Assembly: GCA_022827045.1 (NCBI GenBank)
Contig: JAJDTQ010000166.1
Coordinates: 1-21,744 of the forward strand
From: Candidatus Binatia bacterium
GTDB taxonomy: Bacteria > Desulfobacterota_B > Binatia > UBA9968 > JAJDTQ01
Direction: 5' to 3'
Length of the DNA: 21,744 nucleotides
This document shows, in pieces, positions 1 through 6,484 of this stretch. The notes under the pieces were generated by a model, which had not been told where the DNA came from, did no database searches, and worked only from the letters and a program-made list of their open reading frames with translations. Both the position numbers and the translations under genes were made by a program. Every line of letters starts with the position of its first letter. Position 1 is the first letter of the stretch.

Positions 1-274
1 CGTTCGTCCCGGCGGCGTGGTCAACTTCTTCGGCGGCTGCCCGCCGGGGACACGCATCCCGCTGGACACGACGCTCGTCCACTACAACGAGCTTGCTATC
101 AAGGGCACCTACCATCATCGTCCGAGCACGGTCGCGCGAGCCCTGGACATGCTGAGCCGCGGGACAGTTGACCCCAAGCCGCTGTTGTCCGCCGAGGCGC
201 CACTGGAGGGTCTTGAGGAGGCGCTGCGGTCGATGATGGCGAAGAAGGCCCTGAAGGTCGTGATCCGGCCCTGA
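1..274 (+). CDS. Zinc-dependent alcohol/polyol dehydrogenase-like protein, C-terminal fragment (5' end outside window)
   Basis: Only the last ~90 codons are present. The frame is open from base 2, so the gene starts left of the window, and a TGA at 272-274 ends it. The visible part has a glycine-rich beta-alpha turn (GGVVNFFGGCPPG), the segment LVHYNELAIKGTYHHRP, and an ending with EEALRSMMAKKALKVVIRP. This is the usual C-terminal layout of medium-chain zinc dehydrogenases of the threonine/sorbitol dehydrogenase type, which oxidise secondary alcohols with NAD(P). The catalytic zinc ligands lie in the missing part, so the substrate cannot be named. The gene converges on the phnE2 gene, with 44 bases between the two stops, and shows no functional link to it. 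Confidence 0.75.
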   Translation, partial: VRPGGVVNFFGGCPPGTRIPLDTTLVHYNELAIKGTYHHRPSTVARALDMLSRGTVDPKPLLSAEAPLEGLEEALRSMMAKKALKVVIRP

Positions 275-288
275 CCTCCCCATGGATT

Positions 289-310
289 GCCCGAGCCTGG
301 CTCGGCGGGC
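289..310. terminator. Possible bidirectional hairpin between convergent genes
   Basis: CCGAG (291-295) pairs with CTCGG (301-305) around a five-base loop, with a little further GC pairing outside. It lies in the 44-base gap between two convergent stop codons, where a terminator is expected. No T-run follows on either strand, so it would have to act as a weak or factor-assisted terminator. Confidence 0.25.
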
Positions 311-318
311 GGCCCGGG

Positions 319-1194
319 TCACACCACCCGCCGCCGCAGATACGCGCTCAGGTAGTCCACCCCGGTCACCAGGATGTAGAGCGCTATCAGCAGCGTCAGG
401 AGCTGTTGCTCGAGGAACAGGCTCAGGGCGATGTGGATGCGCTGCCCCAATCCGCCCGCGCCCACGAAGCCCAGGACCGCGGCGACGCGGATGTTCACCT
501 CCCAGCGGTACAGGGTGTAGGAGATGAACTGCGGCAGGACCTGGGGCAGGATGGCGTAGAAGAGGATCTGGATCTTGCCGGCGCCGGTGGACTGGAGGGA
601 CTCCACGGGCTGCAGGTCCACGTCCTCCAGCACCTCGGCGAAGAGCTTGCCCAACACGCCGCCGGTATGGACCCCTAGCGCCAGCACGCCCGGGAACGGA
701 CCCAGGCCCACCAGGAAAACGAATACCAGGGCCCACAGCATCTCGGGGATGGTGCGCAAGAAGTTCAGGATGGCCTTGGCCGCCAGATAAGGGATACGGC
801 GCAGGAGGACCCGATGGCGCCGGGACTCCATCTCGTAGAGAAGTCCCGCGTACACGAGGTTGCGCGAGCCGAAAAAGGCCAGGGACAGCGCGATGACCAC
901 GGACAGGAGCGTGCCGATCAACGAGATGGCCAGGGTCTCCCAGGCGCCCTCGACGGCGTCGGCCACGACCTTGGCGGAGAGATCGGGGGGGAAGAGGCGC
1001 TCCACGTACTCGGCGATGGCGCCGCCGCCGTCGGCGCTGAAGAGCATGCCCAGGTCGATCTCCGAACCCTGGTAGCTCCAGACGAACAGCGCCCCCAAGA
1101 GCGCCAGCAGCGCCCAGGTGGACGTCCGGGAGCGGTCCCGGGCGCCCGCCTTGAGGGCTGCCAGTTGATCGGCGTTGGCGGCGGAGTGGTTCAT
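319..1194 (-). CDS. phnE: PhnE-like ABC transporter permease (second permease)
   Basis: A 291-residue inner-membrane protein of the PhnE family, one of two permease subunits that form the channel of the importer encoded upstream. One hydrophobic segment near the N-terminus (about residues 25-40) is followed by the binding-protein-dependent transport domain with several membrane segments. The cytoplasmic EAA-type loop that contacts the ATPase is visible as ESLQSTGAGKIQILFY followed by LPQVLPQF. The ATG (1194-1192) overlaps the stop of the preceding permease as ATGA, so translation is probably coupled; a longer open frame continues upstream but only as a shadow of that gene. The protein is clearly related to its neighbour (shared STGAG, SYTLYRWE and VGAGGxGQ segments), so the pair arose by duplication. 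Phosphonate, phosphite or selenate are possible substrates; the permease itself does not decide. Confidence 0.85.
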   Translation of the reverse strand: MNHSAANADQLAALKAGARDRSRTSTWALLALLGALFVWSYQGSEIDLGMLFSADGGGAIAEYVERLFPPDLSAKVVADAVEGAWETLAISLIGTLLSVVIALSLAFFGSRNLVYAGLLYEMESRRHRVLLRRIPYLAAKAILNFLRTIPEMLWALVFVFLVGLGPFPGVLALGVHTGGVLGKLFAEVLEDVDLQPVESLQSTGAGKIQILFYAILPQVLPQFISYTLYRWEVNIRVAAVLGFVGAGGLGQRIHIALSLFLEQQLLTLLIALYILVTGVDYLSAYLRRRVV

Positions 1195-2036
1195 AACAAC
1201 GACCGTACCTTGGCGCTGACGTAGTCCGCCCCCGCCACCAGCGAGAACAGGATGATCAGCAAGGTCGTCACCTCGTGGAAGTTGAACATCCGGATGGAGA
1301 TCTCGATCTGCTGGCCGATGCCGCCGGCCCCCACCAGGCCCAGGATGGCCGAGGTGCGCACCGCGCATTCCCAGCGGTAGAGCGTGTAGGAGGTGATGTT
1401 GGGCAGCACCTGGGGGAACCAGCCGTAGAAGAAGATCTGCAGCCGCCCGGCGCCGGTGGACTGGATGGCTTCCAGGGGGCGCTCGTTCACCGACTCGAAT
1501 ATCTCGGAGTAGACCTTGCCCAGCATCCCGCCGTAGGCGACCCCGATGGCCAGCACTCCGGGGAACGGGCCCAGGCCCACCGCGCGCACGAACATGAAAG
1601 CCCACACGAACTCGGGGATGCAGCGGAAGAGGCTCAGGAGGCCTCTGGCAAGGCCGTAGAGGCAGACCTTGAAAGCATGTCTCGGGCCGAAGCCCCGATA
1701 CTCGGACTCGTGGAGGATGCCCTGGAAGCTGAAGGTGCTGGTGGCCAGCAGTCCCAGCGGAAAGCCGATGAGCACCGCGATGAGGGTTCCCATCACCGAG
1801 ATCTGTATGGTCTCCAGGGTGGGCCGGACCATCAGCTCCAGGAAATCCCAGGACAGCTCCGGCGGATACATGCCGGTGACGAACCGCCACAGGTGCTCCC
1901 TGCCCTCGGCCTCGAAGAAGATCCCCGGATCCACCTCGGCCCGGCGCCAGCTGTCCGCCAGCACTATGAGGAACAGTCCGCCGAATACGTAAGGGAAGAT
2001 CGACCGCGAGCCGAGCGTCCCGGGAGTGGAGTTCAT
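1191..2036 (-). CDS. phnE: PhnE-like ABC transporter permease (first permease)
   Basis: A 281-residue inner-membrane permease of the PhnE family, paralogous to the next gene. An N-terminal membrane anchor (FPYVFGGLFLIVLA) is followed by a periplasmic stretch and then the transport domain. The EAA loop reads EAIQSTGAGRLQIFFYG and then FPQVLPNITSYTLYRWE. The ATG at 2036-2034 lies 10 bases after the phnC stop; a GTG two codons earlier (2042-2040) is an equally possible start, and neither has a strong ribosome-binding site, which fits translational coupling to phnC. It ends in an ATGA overlap with the second permease. The adjacent binding protein and ATPase indicate a complete high-affinity importer. 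Confidence 0.85.
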   Translation of the reverse strand: MNSTPGTLGSRSIFPYVFGGLFLIVLADSWRRAEVDPGIFFEAEGREHLWRFVTGMYPPELSWDFLELMVRPTLETIQISVMGTLIAVLIGFPLGLLATSTFSFQGILHESEYRGFGPRHAFKVCLYGLARGLLSLFRCIPEFVWAFMFVRAVGLGPFPGVLAIGVAYGGMLGKVYSEIFESVNERPLEAIQSTGAGRLQIFFYGWFPQVLPNITSYTLYRWECAVRTSAILGLVGAGGIGQQIEISIRMFNFHEVTTLLIILFSLVAGADYVSAKVRSLL

Positions 2037-2046
2037 GGACACCGGG

Positions 2047-2859
2047 CTAGACCGCGGTCCGCCGGTGCTCCGGTTCCCGGTAGGGCTCGCCGGCGCCGTT
2101 CACCGCGGCGTGGCCGGAGTAGAGCTCTTGTAGAAGCTCCGGGGTCACCCGCGAGGTAGCGGTGTCAAACAGCTTAACCCCCGCCTTCATGCCGATGACC
2201 CGGGGGAAATACGCCAGCGCCAAGTCGGTGCTGTGAAGGTTCACCAGCAGCGTCTTGTGGGTGTCGTCGCTGATGGCGATGAGCAGCTTGATGATGGTCT
2301 CGGCCAACGACGGATCCACCGACGACACCGGCTCGTCCGCCAGGATGACGTCGGGGTCCTGCACCAGCACGCGGGCGATGGCGACCCGCTGCTGTTGTCC
2401 GCCGGAGAGCTCGTCCGTACGGCTGAAGAGCTTCTCGCCGATGCCCACGTCGGCCAGCGCCCGGTGTGCGGTCTCCAGTTGGGAAGGCCTCGCCAGCGAC
2501 GCCAGGGAGCCCAGCAGCGACCAACTCCCCAGCCTGCCGGACAGCACGTTGTGGAGCACCCGCAAGCGGGGCACCAGGTTGTGCTGCTGGTAGATCGTCC
2601 CGATGCGGCGACGCATCTCCCGCAGACTCCGGCCGTACAGCTCCGCCACCTCCTGTCCGCCGATACGCAGATGTCCCGAGGTGGGCCGGATCGTGCAGTT
2701 CAGCATCCGGAAGAGCGTGGTCTTCCCGGCGCCGCTGGGGCCGATGAGGGCCACCCGCTCACCGCGGGCGACCTTCAAGTCGAACCCCTCCAGCGCCACC
2801 TGGCCGCGTCCGAACACCTTTCGGACGCCGTCCAGGTGATATTGTTGCGCGGGCTTCAA
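2047..2859 (-). CDS. phnC: PhnC-like ABC transporter ATP-binding protein
   Basis: A 270-residue ATPase that powers the importer from the cytoplasmic side. Walker A is GPSGAGKTT (residues 40-48), the Q-loop region is GTIYQQHNLV, the signature is LSGGQQQR (151-158), Walker B is VILADEP (171-177) followed by VSSVDP, and the switch histidine is in LLVNLHSTDLAL. These match PhnC in order and length. The open frame extends far upstream inside phnD, but the real start is the TTG at 2859-2857. It overlaps the phnD stop as TTGA, has AAGG about five bases ahead, and leads directly into YHLDGVRKVF, a normal PhnC N-terminus. The non-ATG start and 4-base overlap suggest coupled, moderated translation. The substrate is set by the binding protein, not by this subunit. 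Confidence 0.9.
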   Translation of the reverse strand: MKPAQQYHLDGVRKVFGRGQVALEGFDLKVARGERVALIGPSGAGKTTLFRMLNCTIRPTSGHLRIGGQEVAELYGRSLREMRRRIGTIYQQHNLVPRLRVLHNVLSGRLGSWSLLGSLASLARPSQLETAHRALADVGIGEKLFSRTDELSGGQQQRVAIARVLVQDPDVILADEPVSSVDPSLAETIIKLLIAISDDTHKTLLVNLHSTDLALAYFPRVIGMKAGVKLFDTATSRVTPELLQELYSGHAAVNGAGEPYREPEHRRTAV

Positions 2860-3719
2860 TTGACCTTGAGCATGCCCGCGGCGATGGCAGCCTTCTTGAT
2901 GCCGTCCCAATCCGAGTCCTTGGCCGGAATGAACTTCTTGGTGCGCTGGAGATCCATGATCTTCTTGTCCTCGGGCTTCGAGTAGTCGAGCTTGAGCAGC
3001 GCCTGCTTGAACTTCTCCCGGATTTCCTTGGACACGCCACCCCGGGCCACCCACACGTAATCGACGTACGGCGGCGTGGTCCAGAAGACGTTGGTCTTGG
3101 CGGTATCGATCTTCTTGTTGTTGACGAGCTTCTTCCACACCAGAAAGTTCAGCGCGCCGGCGTCGACCCGTCCGGCCGCCACCCATGCCGCGGTGGCGTC
3201 GTGGGCGCCGCTGAAACCGAACTTCTTGAAGTCCCGTTCGGGGTCGACCCCGGCCGCCTTGAGGAAGTGACGCGGCATCAGGTGTCCGGAGGTGGAGCTT
3301 ACGCTGCCGAAGGCGAAGGTCTTGCCCTTGAGGTCCGCCAGTTCCTTGATGCCGGAGTCCGTGCGTGCGACGAAGACGCTCTTGAAGCTCGCATCCTCCT
3401 CGCGCATGGCTAGGCGCGTGGCGCCCTTGGCGCGCTGCGTGGCCTGGACCGAGGTGAAGCCGCCATACCAGACGATGTCGAGCCGGTTCGCCGCCAGCCC
3501 CTCCACGGTGGCGGCATAGTCCACCACCGGCACGAACTTGACCTTCACCCCCACCTCCCGGGCAATATAGTCGGTGAAGGGTTTGTACTTCCGCAGCAAC
3601 TCCTGCGGGTCCTCGTCCGGGATCGCCGACACCCGCAGCGTGTCCGCCGCGGCAATCCCGCCTACTGTCCAGGCAACCAAAACCACCACGCCCAGCAGCC
3701 ATGCCAACTTACGCCTCAT
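2856..3719 (-). CDS. phnD: PhnD-family periplasmic substrate-binding protein (phosphonate-type oxyanion; selenate possible)
   Basis: A 287-residue exported protein. A Sec signal peptide covers about residues 1-25 (MRRK, hydrophobic core, then GGIAAA before DTLRV). The mature part has the PhnD-family fold: AIPDEDPQELLRKYKPFTDY, DIVWYGGFTSVQA, LKGKTFAFGSVSSTSGHLMP and SGAHDATAAWVAAGRVDAGA. The ATG at 3719 has a strong GGGAGG site seven bases ahead. It captures an oxyanion in the periplasm and delivers it to the two PhnE permeases. The family is usually called phosphonate/phosphite-binding, but the AIPDEDP start and the SSTSGHLMPRHFL block also resemble a subgroup that I recall being named putative selenate-binding protein. 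With no C-P lyase or phosphonatase gene in the window and a selenoprotein gene about 2.5 kb away, selenium oxyanion uptake is a serious alternative. Confidence 0.85.
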   Translation of the reverse strand: MRRKLAWLLGVVVLVAWTVGGIAAADTLRVSAIPDEDPQELLRKYKPFTDYIAREVGVKVKFVPVVDYAATVEGLAANRLDIVWYGGFTSVQATQRAKGATRLAMREEDASFKSVFVARTDSGIKELADLKGKTFAFGSVSSTSGHLMPRHFLKAAGVDPERDFKKFGFSGAHDATAAWVAAGRVDAGALNFLVWKKLVNNKKIDTAKTNVFWTTPPYVDYVWVARGGVSKEIREKFKQALLKLDYSKPEDKKIMDLQRTKKFIPAKDSDWDGIKKAAIAAGMLKVN

Positions 3720-3786
3720 CGCGATACCTCCCGGAGTTGTGTTTCGGTTGAGTGGATATCAAGATGACCTATATGTCAAATAGACG
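3720..3786 (-). promoter_or_regulatory. Gap between lysR and phnD with possible promoter or operator
   Basis: This 67-base gap is the only sizeable non-coding space in the lysR-phnDCEE string. On the minus strand it contains a perfect TTGACA (3779-3774), then AT-rich sequence with TTGATATCC, and the strong phnD ribosome-binding site GGGAGG. No -10 hexamer sits at the normal 16-18 base spacing, so a sigma-70 promoter is not proven. The AT-rich part (GATATC and TATATG flanking about nine bases) could be a LysR-type binding site. It is clearly less GC-rich than its surroundings. Confidence 0.3.
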
Positions 3787-4734
3787 TTAGCTATGAGCCA
3801 CGGGTTCCCATAGACGGGTCCGCGGCGCGCGGTTCAGGAACTGCACGAACGCCCGCGGCACTGGCGCCAGCGGGCGTTCGCGGTGGGTCACCTGGTAGAA
3901 GGGGCGCACCAGGTCCAGGCCCTTGACACGCACCTCCTTGATCAGGCCCTGCTGGACCTCGCGCCGGATGGCGGCGCGGGAAAGGACGGAGAACCCGAAC
4001 CCCTCCATGAGCGCCTCCTTTACCGCGGCGGTGCTGCCGAGCTCCATTCCCACCTTGAGGAACCGCTCGGGCTCCCCGCCGCGCCTGGCCACGAGCTGCA
4101 GGAACGAACGCAGGGTCCCGGACCCGCCCTCCCGGGAAATGAACGGCTCTTTGCCGAGGTCCTGGAGCGCCACCTGCTTCAGGCCCGCCCAGCGGTGGTT
4201 CGGGGGCACCGCCACGATCATCTCGTCCTGCCACGTCTTGCGGTACATCAGCCGCTCGTCGCGCGTGCGGAAGCCGGTGAAGCCCAGCTCCAGCGTGCCG
4301 TCGAGGATTGCCGCCACGATGGCCGCGGAATCGCCGATGCGGAGCACCGGCCGCACGTCCGGAAAGCGCGCCACGAAGCTTCCCAGAACGCCCGGCAGGA
4401 TGTACTCCCCGGGGACGTTGCTGCCGCCCAGCCGCAACTCCCCTTCCACCTTCCCCTGGATGCGGTCGAGCGCCGCCAGGGCCTGGTTCTTGAGCTTCAG
4501 CACCGCGCCTGCCTGCTCGTACAGCAACCATCCGGTGGAGGTCAGGTCGAACCTGCCGCCGGAGCGTCTGAAGAGCTTGCACCCCAGTTGCTGCTCGAGG
4601 CTCTGGACGTGGGCGGTCACGGTGGGCTGCCTGAGGGAGAAATGCTCCGCCGCGAGCGAGAAGCTGCGCAGCTCCGCCACCCAGTAGAAAATCTCGAGCT
4701 TGCGAAGATCCAGGTCCCTCGAACTCTTGGCCAT
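3787..4734 (-). CDS. LysR-family transcriptional regulator (CysB-like; possibly selenium-associated)
   Basis: A 315-residue DNA-binding regulator. A winged helix-turn-helix occupies about residues 7-67 (LRKLEIFYWVAELRSFSLAA, then LRQPTVTAHVQSLEQQLGCK and LFRR). A LysR effector-binding domain follows, with GELRLGGSNVPGEYILPGVL, FPDVRPVLRIGDSAAIV and LGKEPFISREGGSGTLRSF. The ATG at 4734 has GGGAGAG ahead of it; a longer open frame upstream is a shadow of the divergent gene. The gene is directly upstream of, and on the same strand as, phnDCEE and divergent from ygfZ, so control of the importer is the simplest guess. The PGEYILP and RIGDS segments resemble CysB/CysL-type regulators and, from memory, the LysR group described as associated with selenium metabolism. 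The effector is unknown. Confidence 0.88.
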   Translation of the reverse strand: MAKSSRDLDLRKLEIFYWVAELRSFSLAAEHFSLRQPTVTAHVQSLEQQLGCKLFRRSGGRFDLTSTGWLLYEQAGAVLKLKNQALAALDRIQGKVEGELRLGGSNVPGEYILPGVLGSFVARFPDVRPVLRIGDSAAIVAAILDGTLELGFTGFRTRDERLMYRKTWQDEMIVAVPPNHRWAGLKQVALQDLGKEPFISREGGSGTLRSFLQLVARRGGEPERFLKVGMELGSTAAVKEALMEGFGFSVLSRAAIRREVQQGLIKEVRVKGLDLVRPFYQVTHRERPLAPVPRAFVQFLNRAPRTRLWEPVAHS

Positions 4735-4752
4735 GCTCTCTCCCGTGTCTAG

Positions 4753-4768
4753 CGGGCTGCGGAGCCCG
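4753..4768. repeat. Perfect inverted repeat in the lysR-ygfZ divergent gap
   Basis: CGGGCT (4753-4758) and AGCCCG (4763-4768) form a six-base perfect inverted repeat around GCGG. It lies in the 73-base gap between the divergent lysR and ygfZ starts. A wider imperfect pair, CTAGCGGG (4749-4756) and CCCGGCTAG (4786-4794), surrounds it. It could be an operator or a hairpin in the lysR leader. No convincing -35/-10 pair is seen on either strand, and ygfZ has no clear ribosome-binding site. Confidence 0.35.
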
Positions 4769-4807
4769 TTGCCATGCCGCACCAACCCGGCTAGTGTAGT
4801 CTTCGCC

Positions 4808-5869
4808 ATGAAGATATCGCCCCTCGCCGACTTCCACAAAGAGAACGGCGCGCACTTCGTCGAAAGAGAGGGATGGAGCCTGCCGGCGCACTTCGGCGAC
4901 CCCGGCGCGGAATACGACACGGTGCGCTCCGCCGCGGGCTGGCTGGACCTGGCCGACCGGGCCATTCTCTTCGTCTCGGGTCCCGACAGGGTCGAGTGGC
5001 TCCAGGGAATGCTGTCCAACGACGTCGAGGCTCTCGATCCCGGCGAGGGAATACCCGCGGCGATCCTGAACATTCAGGGCAAGATCCTTGCGGACGTGCG
5101 GGTCTTACGCACCGCCGATGCCTTTCTGCTGGAGCTGGACGAGCCGCTCGCGGCGGGTGCGCTGGAGCACCTGAACCGCTACCTGATCGCCGACGAGGTG
5201 GAGATTTCCAACCTCTCGGACGAACTGGCGGTGATCTCCATCCAGGGACCGGAGGCGGAGACGGCACTATCCGGGCTTCTGGAGGTGCGTTCGCTGCCGG
5301 CCGGAGAGCTGGGCCATGAGGAAGTGGAATGCGCCGGCGAGCGGCTCCGGGTCGTCCGCGCGACCCATACCGGAGAGCCCGGATTCGATCTCGTGGCGGC
5401 CAGGGGCAGGGTCGCGGCCATGGCGGGGCTCCCGCAAGCACGCCGCATTCCGTGGATCGGCTCGGAAGCGAGGGAGACCCTGAGGATCGAGGCCGGGATA
5501 CCCCGGTACGGAGTGGACATGGACGCCGACACGCTCCTCCTGGAGACCTGTCTCGACGACGCCGTCAGTTTCACCAAGGGATGCTATCTGGGGCAGGAAA
5601 CCGTGGAACGCATTCATTCCCGGGGCCACGTGAACCGCAAGCTCGTGGGGCTCACGGCCGAGGGAGACACGGTGCCGGTTCCGGGCGCCCCGGTCCTGGT
5701 CGACGAACGTCCCGTCGGCCGCATCACCAGCGCCGTGCCCTCGCCGCGGCTTGGCCGCCCCATCGCCCTCGGCTACGTCCATCGCGATCACATCGCACCG
5801 GGCAGCGCCGTCCTGATCGGACACGGGGACGAGGAAATCGCCGCCTCGGTCCGTGCCCTGCCCTTCTGA
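4808..5869 (+). CDS. ygfZ: YgfZ/GcvT-like folate-binding protein (iron-sulfur cluster maintenance)
   Basis: A 353-residue cytoplasmic protein of the glycine-cleavage T-protein superfamily. YgfZ proteins use folate to help repair or assemble certain iron-sulfur enzymes and do not cleave glycine. The family signature KGCYLGQE is present with its key cysteine at residue 259, followed by TVERIHSRGHVNRKLVG. Upstream are FVSGPDRVEWLQGMLSNDV and LNIQGKILADVRVL, typical of the N-terminal domain. The chosen ATG (4808) gives the normal N-terminus MKISPLADFHKENGAHFVE; the open frame extends upstream into lysR but that part has no family similarity. No Shine-Dalgarno sequence precedes the ATG, so it may be weakly translated or leaderless. 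It is the only complete plus-strand gene here. Confidence 0.9.
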   Translation: MKISPLADFHKENGAHFVEREGWSLPAHFGDPGAEYDTVRSAAGWLDLADRAILFVSGPDRVEWLQGMLSNDVEALDPGEGIPAAILNIQGKILADVRVLRTADAFLLELDEPLAAGALEHLNRYLIADEVEISNLSDELAVISIQGPEAETALSGLLEVRSLPAGELGHEEVECAGERLRVVRATHTGEPGFDLVAARGRVAAMAGLPQARRIPWIGSEARETLRIEAGIPRYGVDMDADTLLLETCLDDAVSFTKGCYLGQETVERIHSRGHVNRKLVGLTAEGDTVPVPGAPVLVDERPVGRITSAVPSPRLGRPIALGYVHRDHIAPGSAVLIGHGDEEIAASVRALPF

Positions 5870-5879
5870 ATTGCCCGGC

Positions 5880-5912
5880 AAAAAAACAGGGGCGACGCGC
5901 GCGCCGCCCCTG
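5880..5912 (-). terminator. Intrinsic terminator for the peroxiredoxin transcript
   Basis: On the minus strand an eight-base perfect stem (CAGGGGCG with CGCCCCTG, 5887-5894 and 5905-5912) encloses a GC-rich ten-base loop and is followed at once by seven Ts (5886-5880). It lies 33 bases after the stop of the selenocysteine peroxiredoxin and 11 bases after the stop of the convergent ygfZ. It probably ends the long minus-strand transcript. The plus-strand hairpin lacks a T-run, so it is a poorer terminator for ygfZ. Confidence 0.85.
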
Positions 5913-5944
5913 CTCGTGTGTCCGGCGGTTTGTAGCGAGATACG

Positions 5945-6403
5945 CTAGAGCTTGTCCAGCTCGGCCAGCAGGTCGCTGTTCTCGGGGATACCGCCCTCGT
6001 AGACCTGGGCGAACCGCACGGTCCCCTGCTTGTCGATGATGAAGACCGCCCTCTTGGGGAAACCCTGGTCGCGCAGGCAGTCGTACTGCTCGCACACCGC
6101 CCCGTGGGGAAAGAAATCCGAAAGCATCGGGAAGCTGATGCCGCCCATCTGCTCCGCAAACGCCTTGTGGGCGAACACCGAATCAACACTCACGCTCAGG
6201 ACCTGAGCGTCTTTGGCCTCGAAGCTGGCCTTGTCAGCCTCGAAGTTGCTCAATTCCCGCTGTCAGCCGCCGGTGAAATCCAGCGGATAGAACGCCAGCA
6301 CGACGTTCTTCTTGCCCGCGTAGTCGCTCAGGGACACGTTCTCTTCCCGGGTGACCGGCAGGCTGAACTCGGGGGCCTTTTCCCCCACGTTTGGCATCGC
6401 CAT
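5945..6403 (-). CDS. Selenocysteine-containing AhpE-like peroxiredoxin (in-frame TGA = Sec at residue 47)
   Basis: A thiol-type peroxidase that reduces hydrogen peroxide and organic peroxides in the cytoplasm. Reading through one TGA (6265-6263) gives 152 residues, the normal length for AhpE-like peroxiredoxins (153 in M. tuberculosis). Before it stand [13 protein letters not shown] and [11 protein letters not shown]; after it [14 protein letters not shown], then [20 protein letters not shown] and [10 protein letters not shown]. The TGA codon occupies the peroxidatic-cysteine site: Pro40, Thr44 and residue 47 make the P-x3-T-x2-C motif, and Arg118 is the conserved active-site arginine. Cys104 and Cys109 could form a selenenylsulfide with Sec47. 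The ATG at 6403 has AAAGGAGA eight bases ahead. No other stop or frame change occurs. A candidate SECIS hairpin follows the TGA, and a terminator follows the gene. A recent nonsense mutation is the alternative but would have to hit exactly the catalytic codon. Confidence 0.87.
6217..6245 (-). promoter_or_regulatory. Putative bacterial SECIS element inside the peroxiredoxin gene
   Basis: In the mRNA, CUUCGAGGCUG pairs along its full 11 bases with CAGCUUCGAGG (nine Watson-Crick pairs and two G-U pairs), closing a seven-base loop ACAAGGC. The stem starts 17 nt after the UGA and the loop starts 28 nt after it, within the range where bacterial SECIS loops are recognised by SelB. If the closing G-C pair opens, the loop begins with G, another feature of bacterial elements. 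The hairpin lies entirely in coding sequence (residues 53-63), as is normal in bacteria. Pairing was worked out by hand, with no energy calculation. Confidence 0.65.
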
Positions 6404-6431
6404 CAAACGATCTCCTTTCTGAAATGTAGAA

Positions 6432-6448
6432 GCAGGTATCGGACCTGC
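6432..6448. repeat. Inverted repeat upstream of the peroxiredoxin gene
   Basis: GCAGGT (6432-6437) and ACCTGC (6443-6448) are a perfect six-base inverted repeat around five bases. It lies in the 81-base gap between the Nudix stop and the peroxiredoxin start, about 30 bases ahead of the ATG. It may be an operator for peroxide control or a small leader hairpin. No T-run follows, so it is a poor terminator. Confidence 0.35.
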
Positions 6449-6484
6449 CCACGTCCGCACGATGCGATCAGTCGATAGGGGTTC

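Noticed and set aside
275..527. Plus-strand open frame at 282-527 as a small gene
   Set aside because: It is arginine- and proline-rich shadow translation opposite the phnE2 coding frame, as happens often in GC-rich DNA.
5945..6253. A separate short gene starting at TTG 6253 for the second half of the peroxiredoxin
   Set aside because: The region before the TTG is in the same frame and completes the domain across a single TGA. Starting at 6253 would remove the whole active site, and no ribosome-binding site precedes it.
6263..6460. A 65-residue protein ending at the TGA, with a start at 6460
   Set aside because: The extra N-terminal residues before MAMPNVG have no family similarity, and the strong ribosome-binding site points to ATG 6403. 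The end falls exactly at the catalytic residue, which fits selenocysteine better than a real stop.
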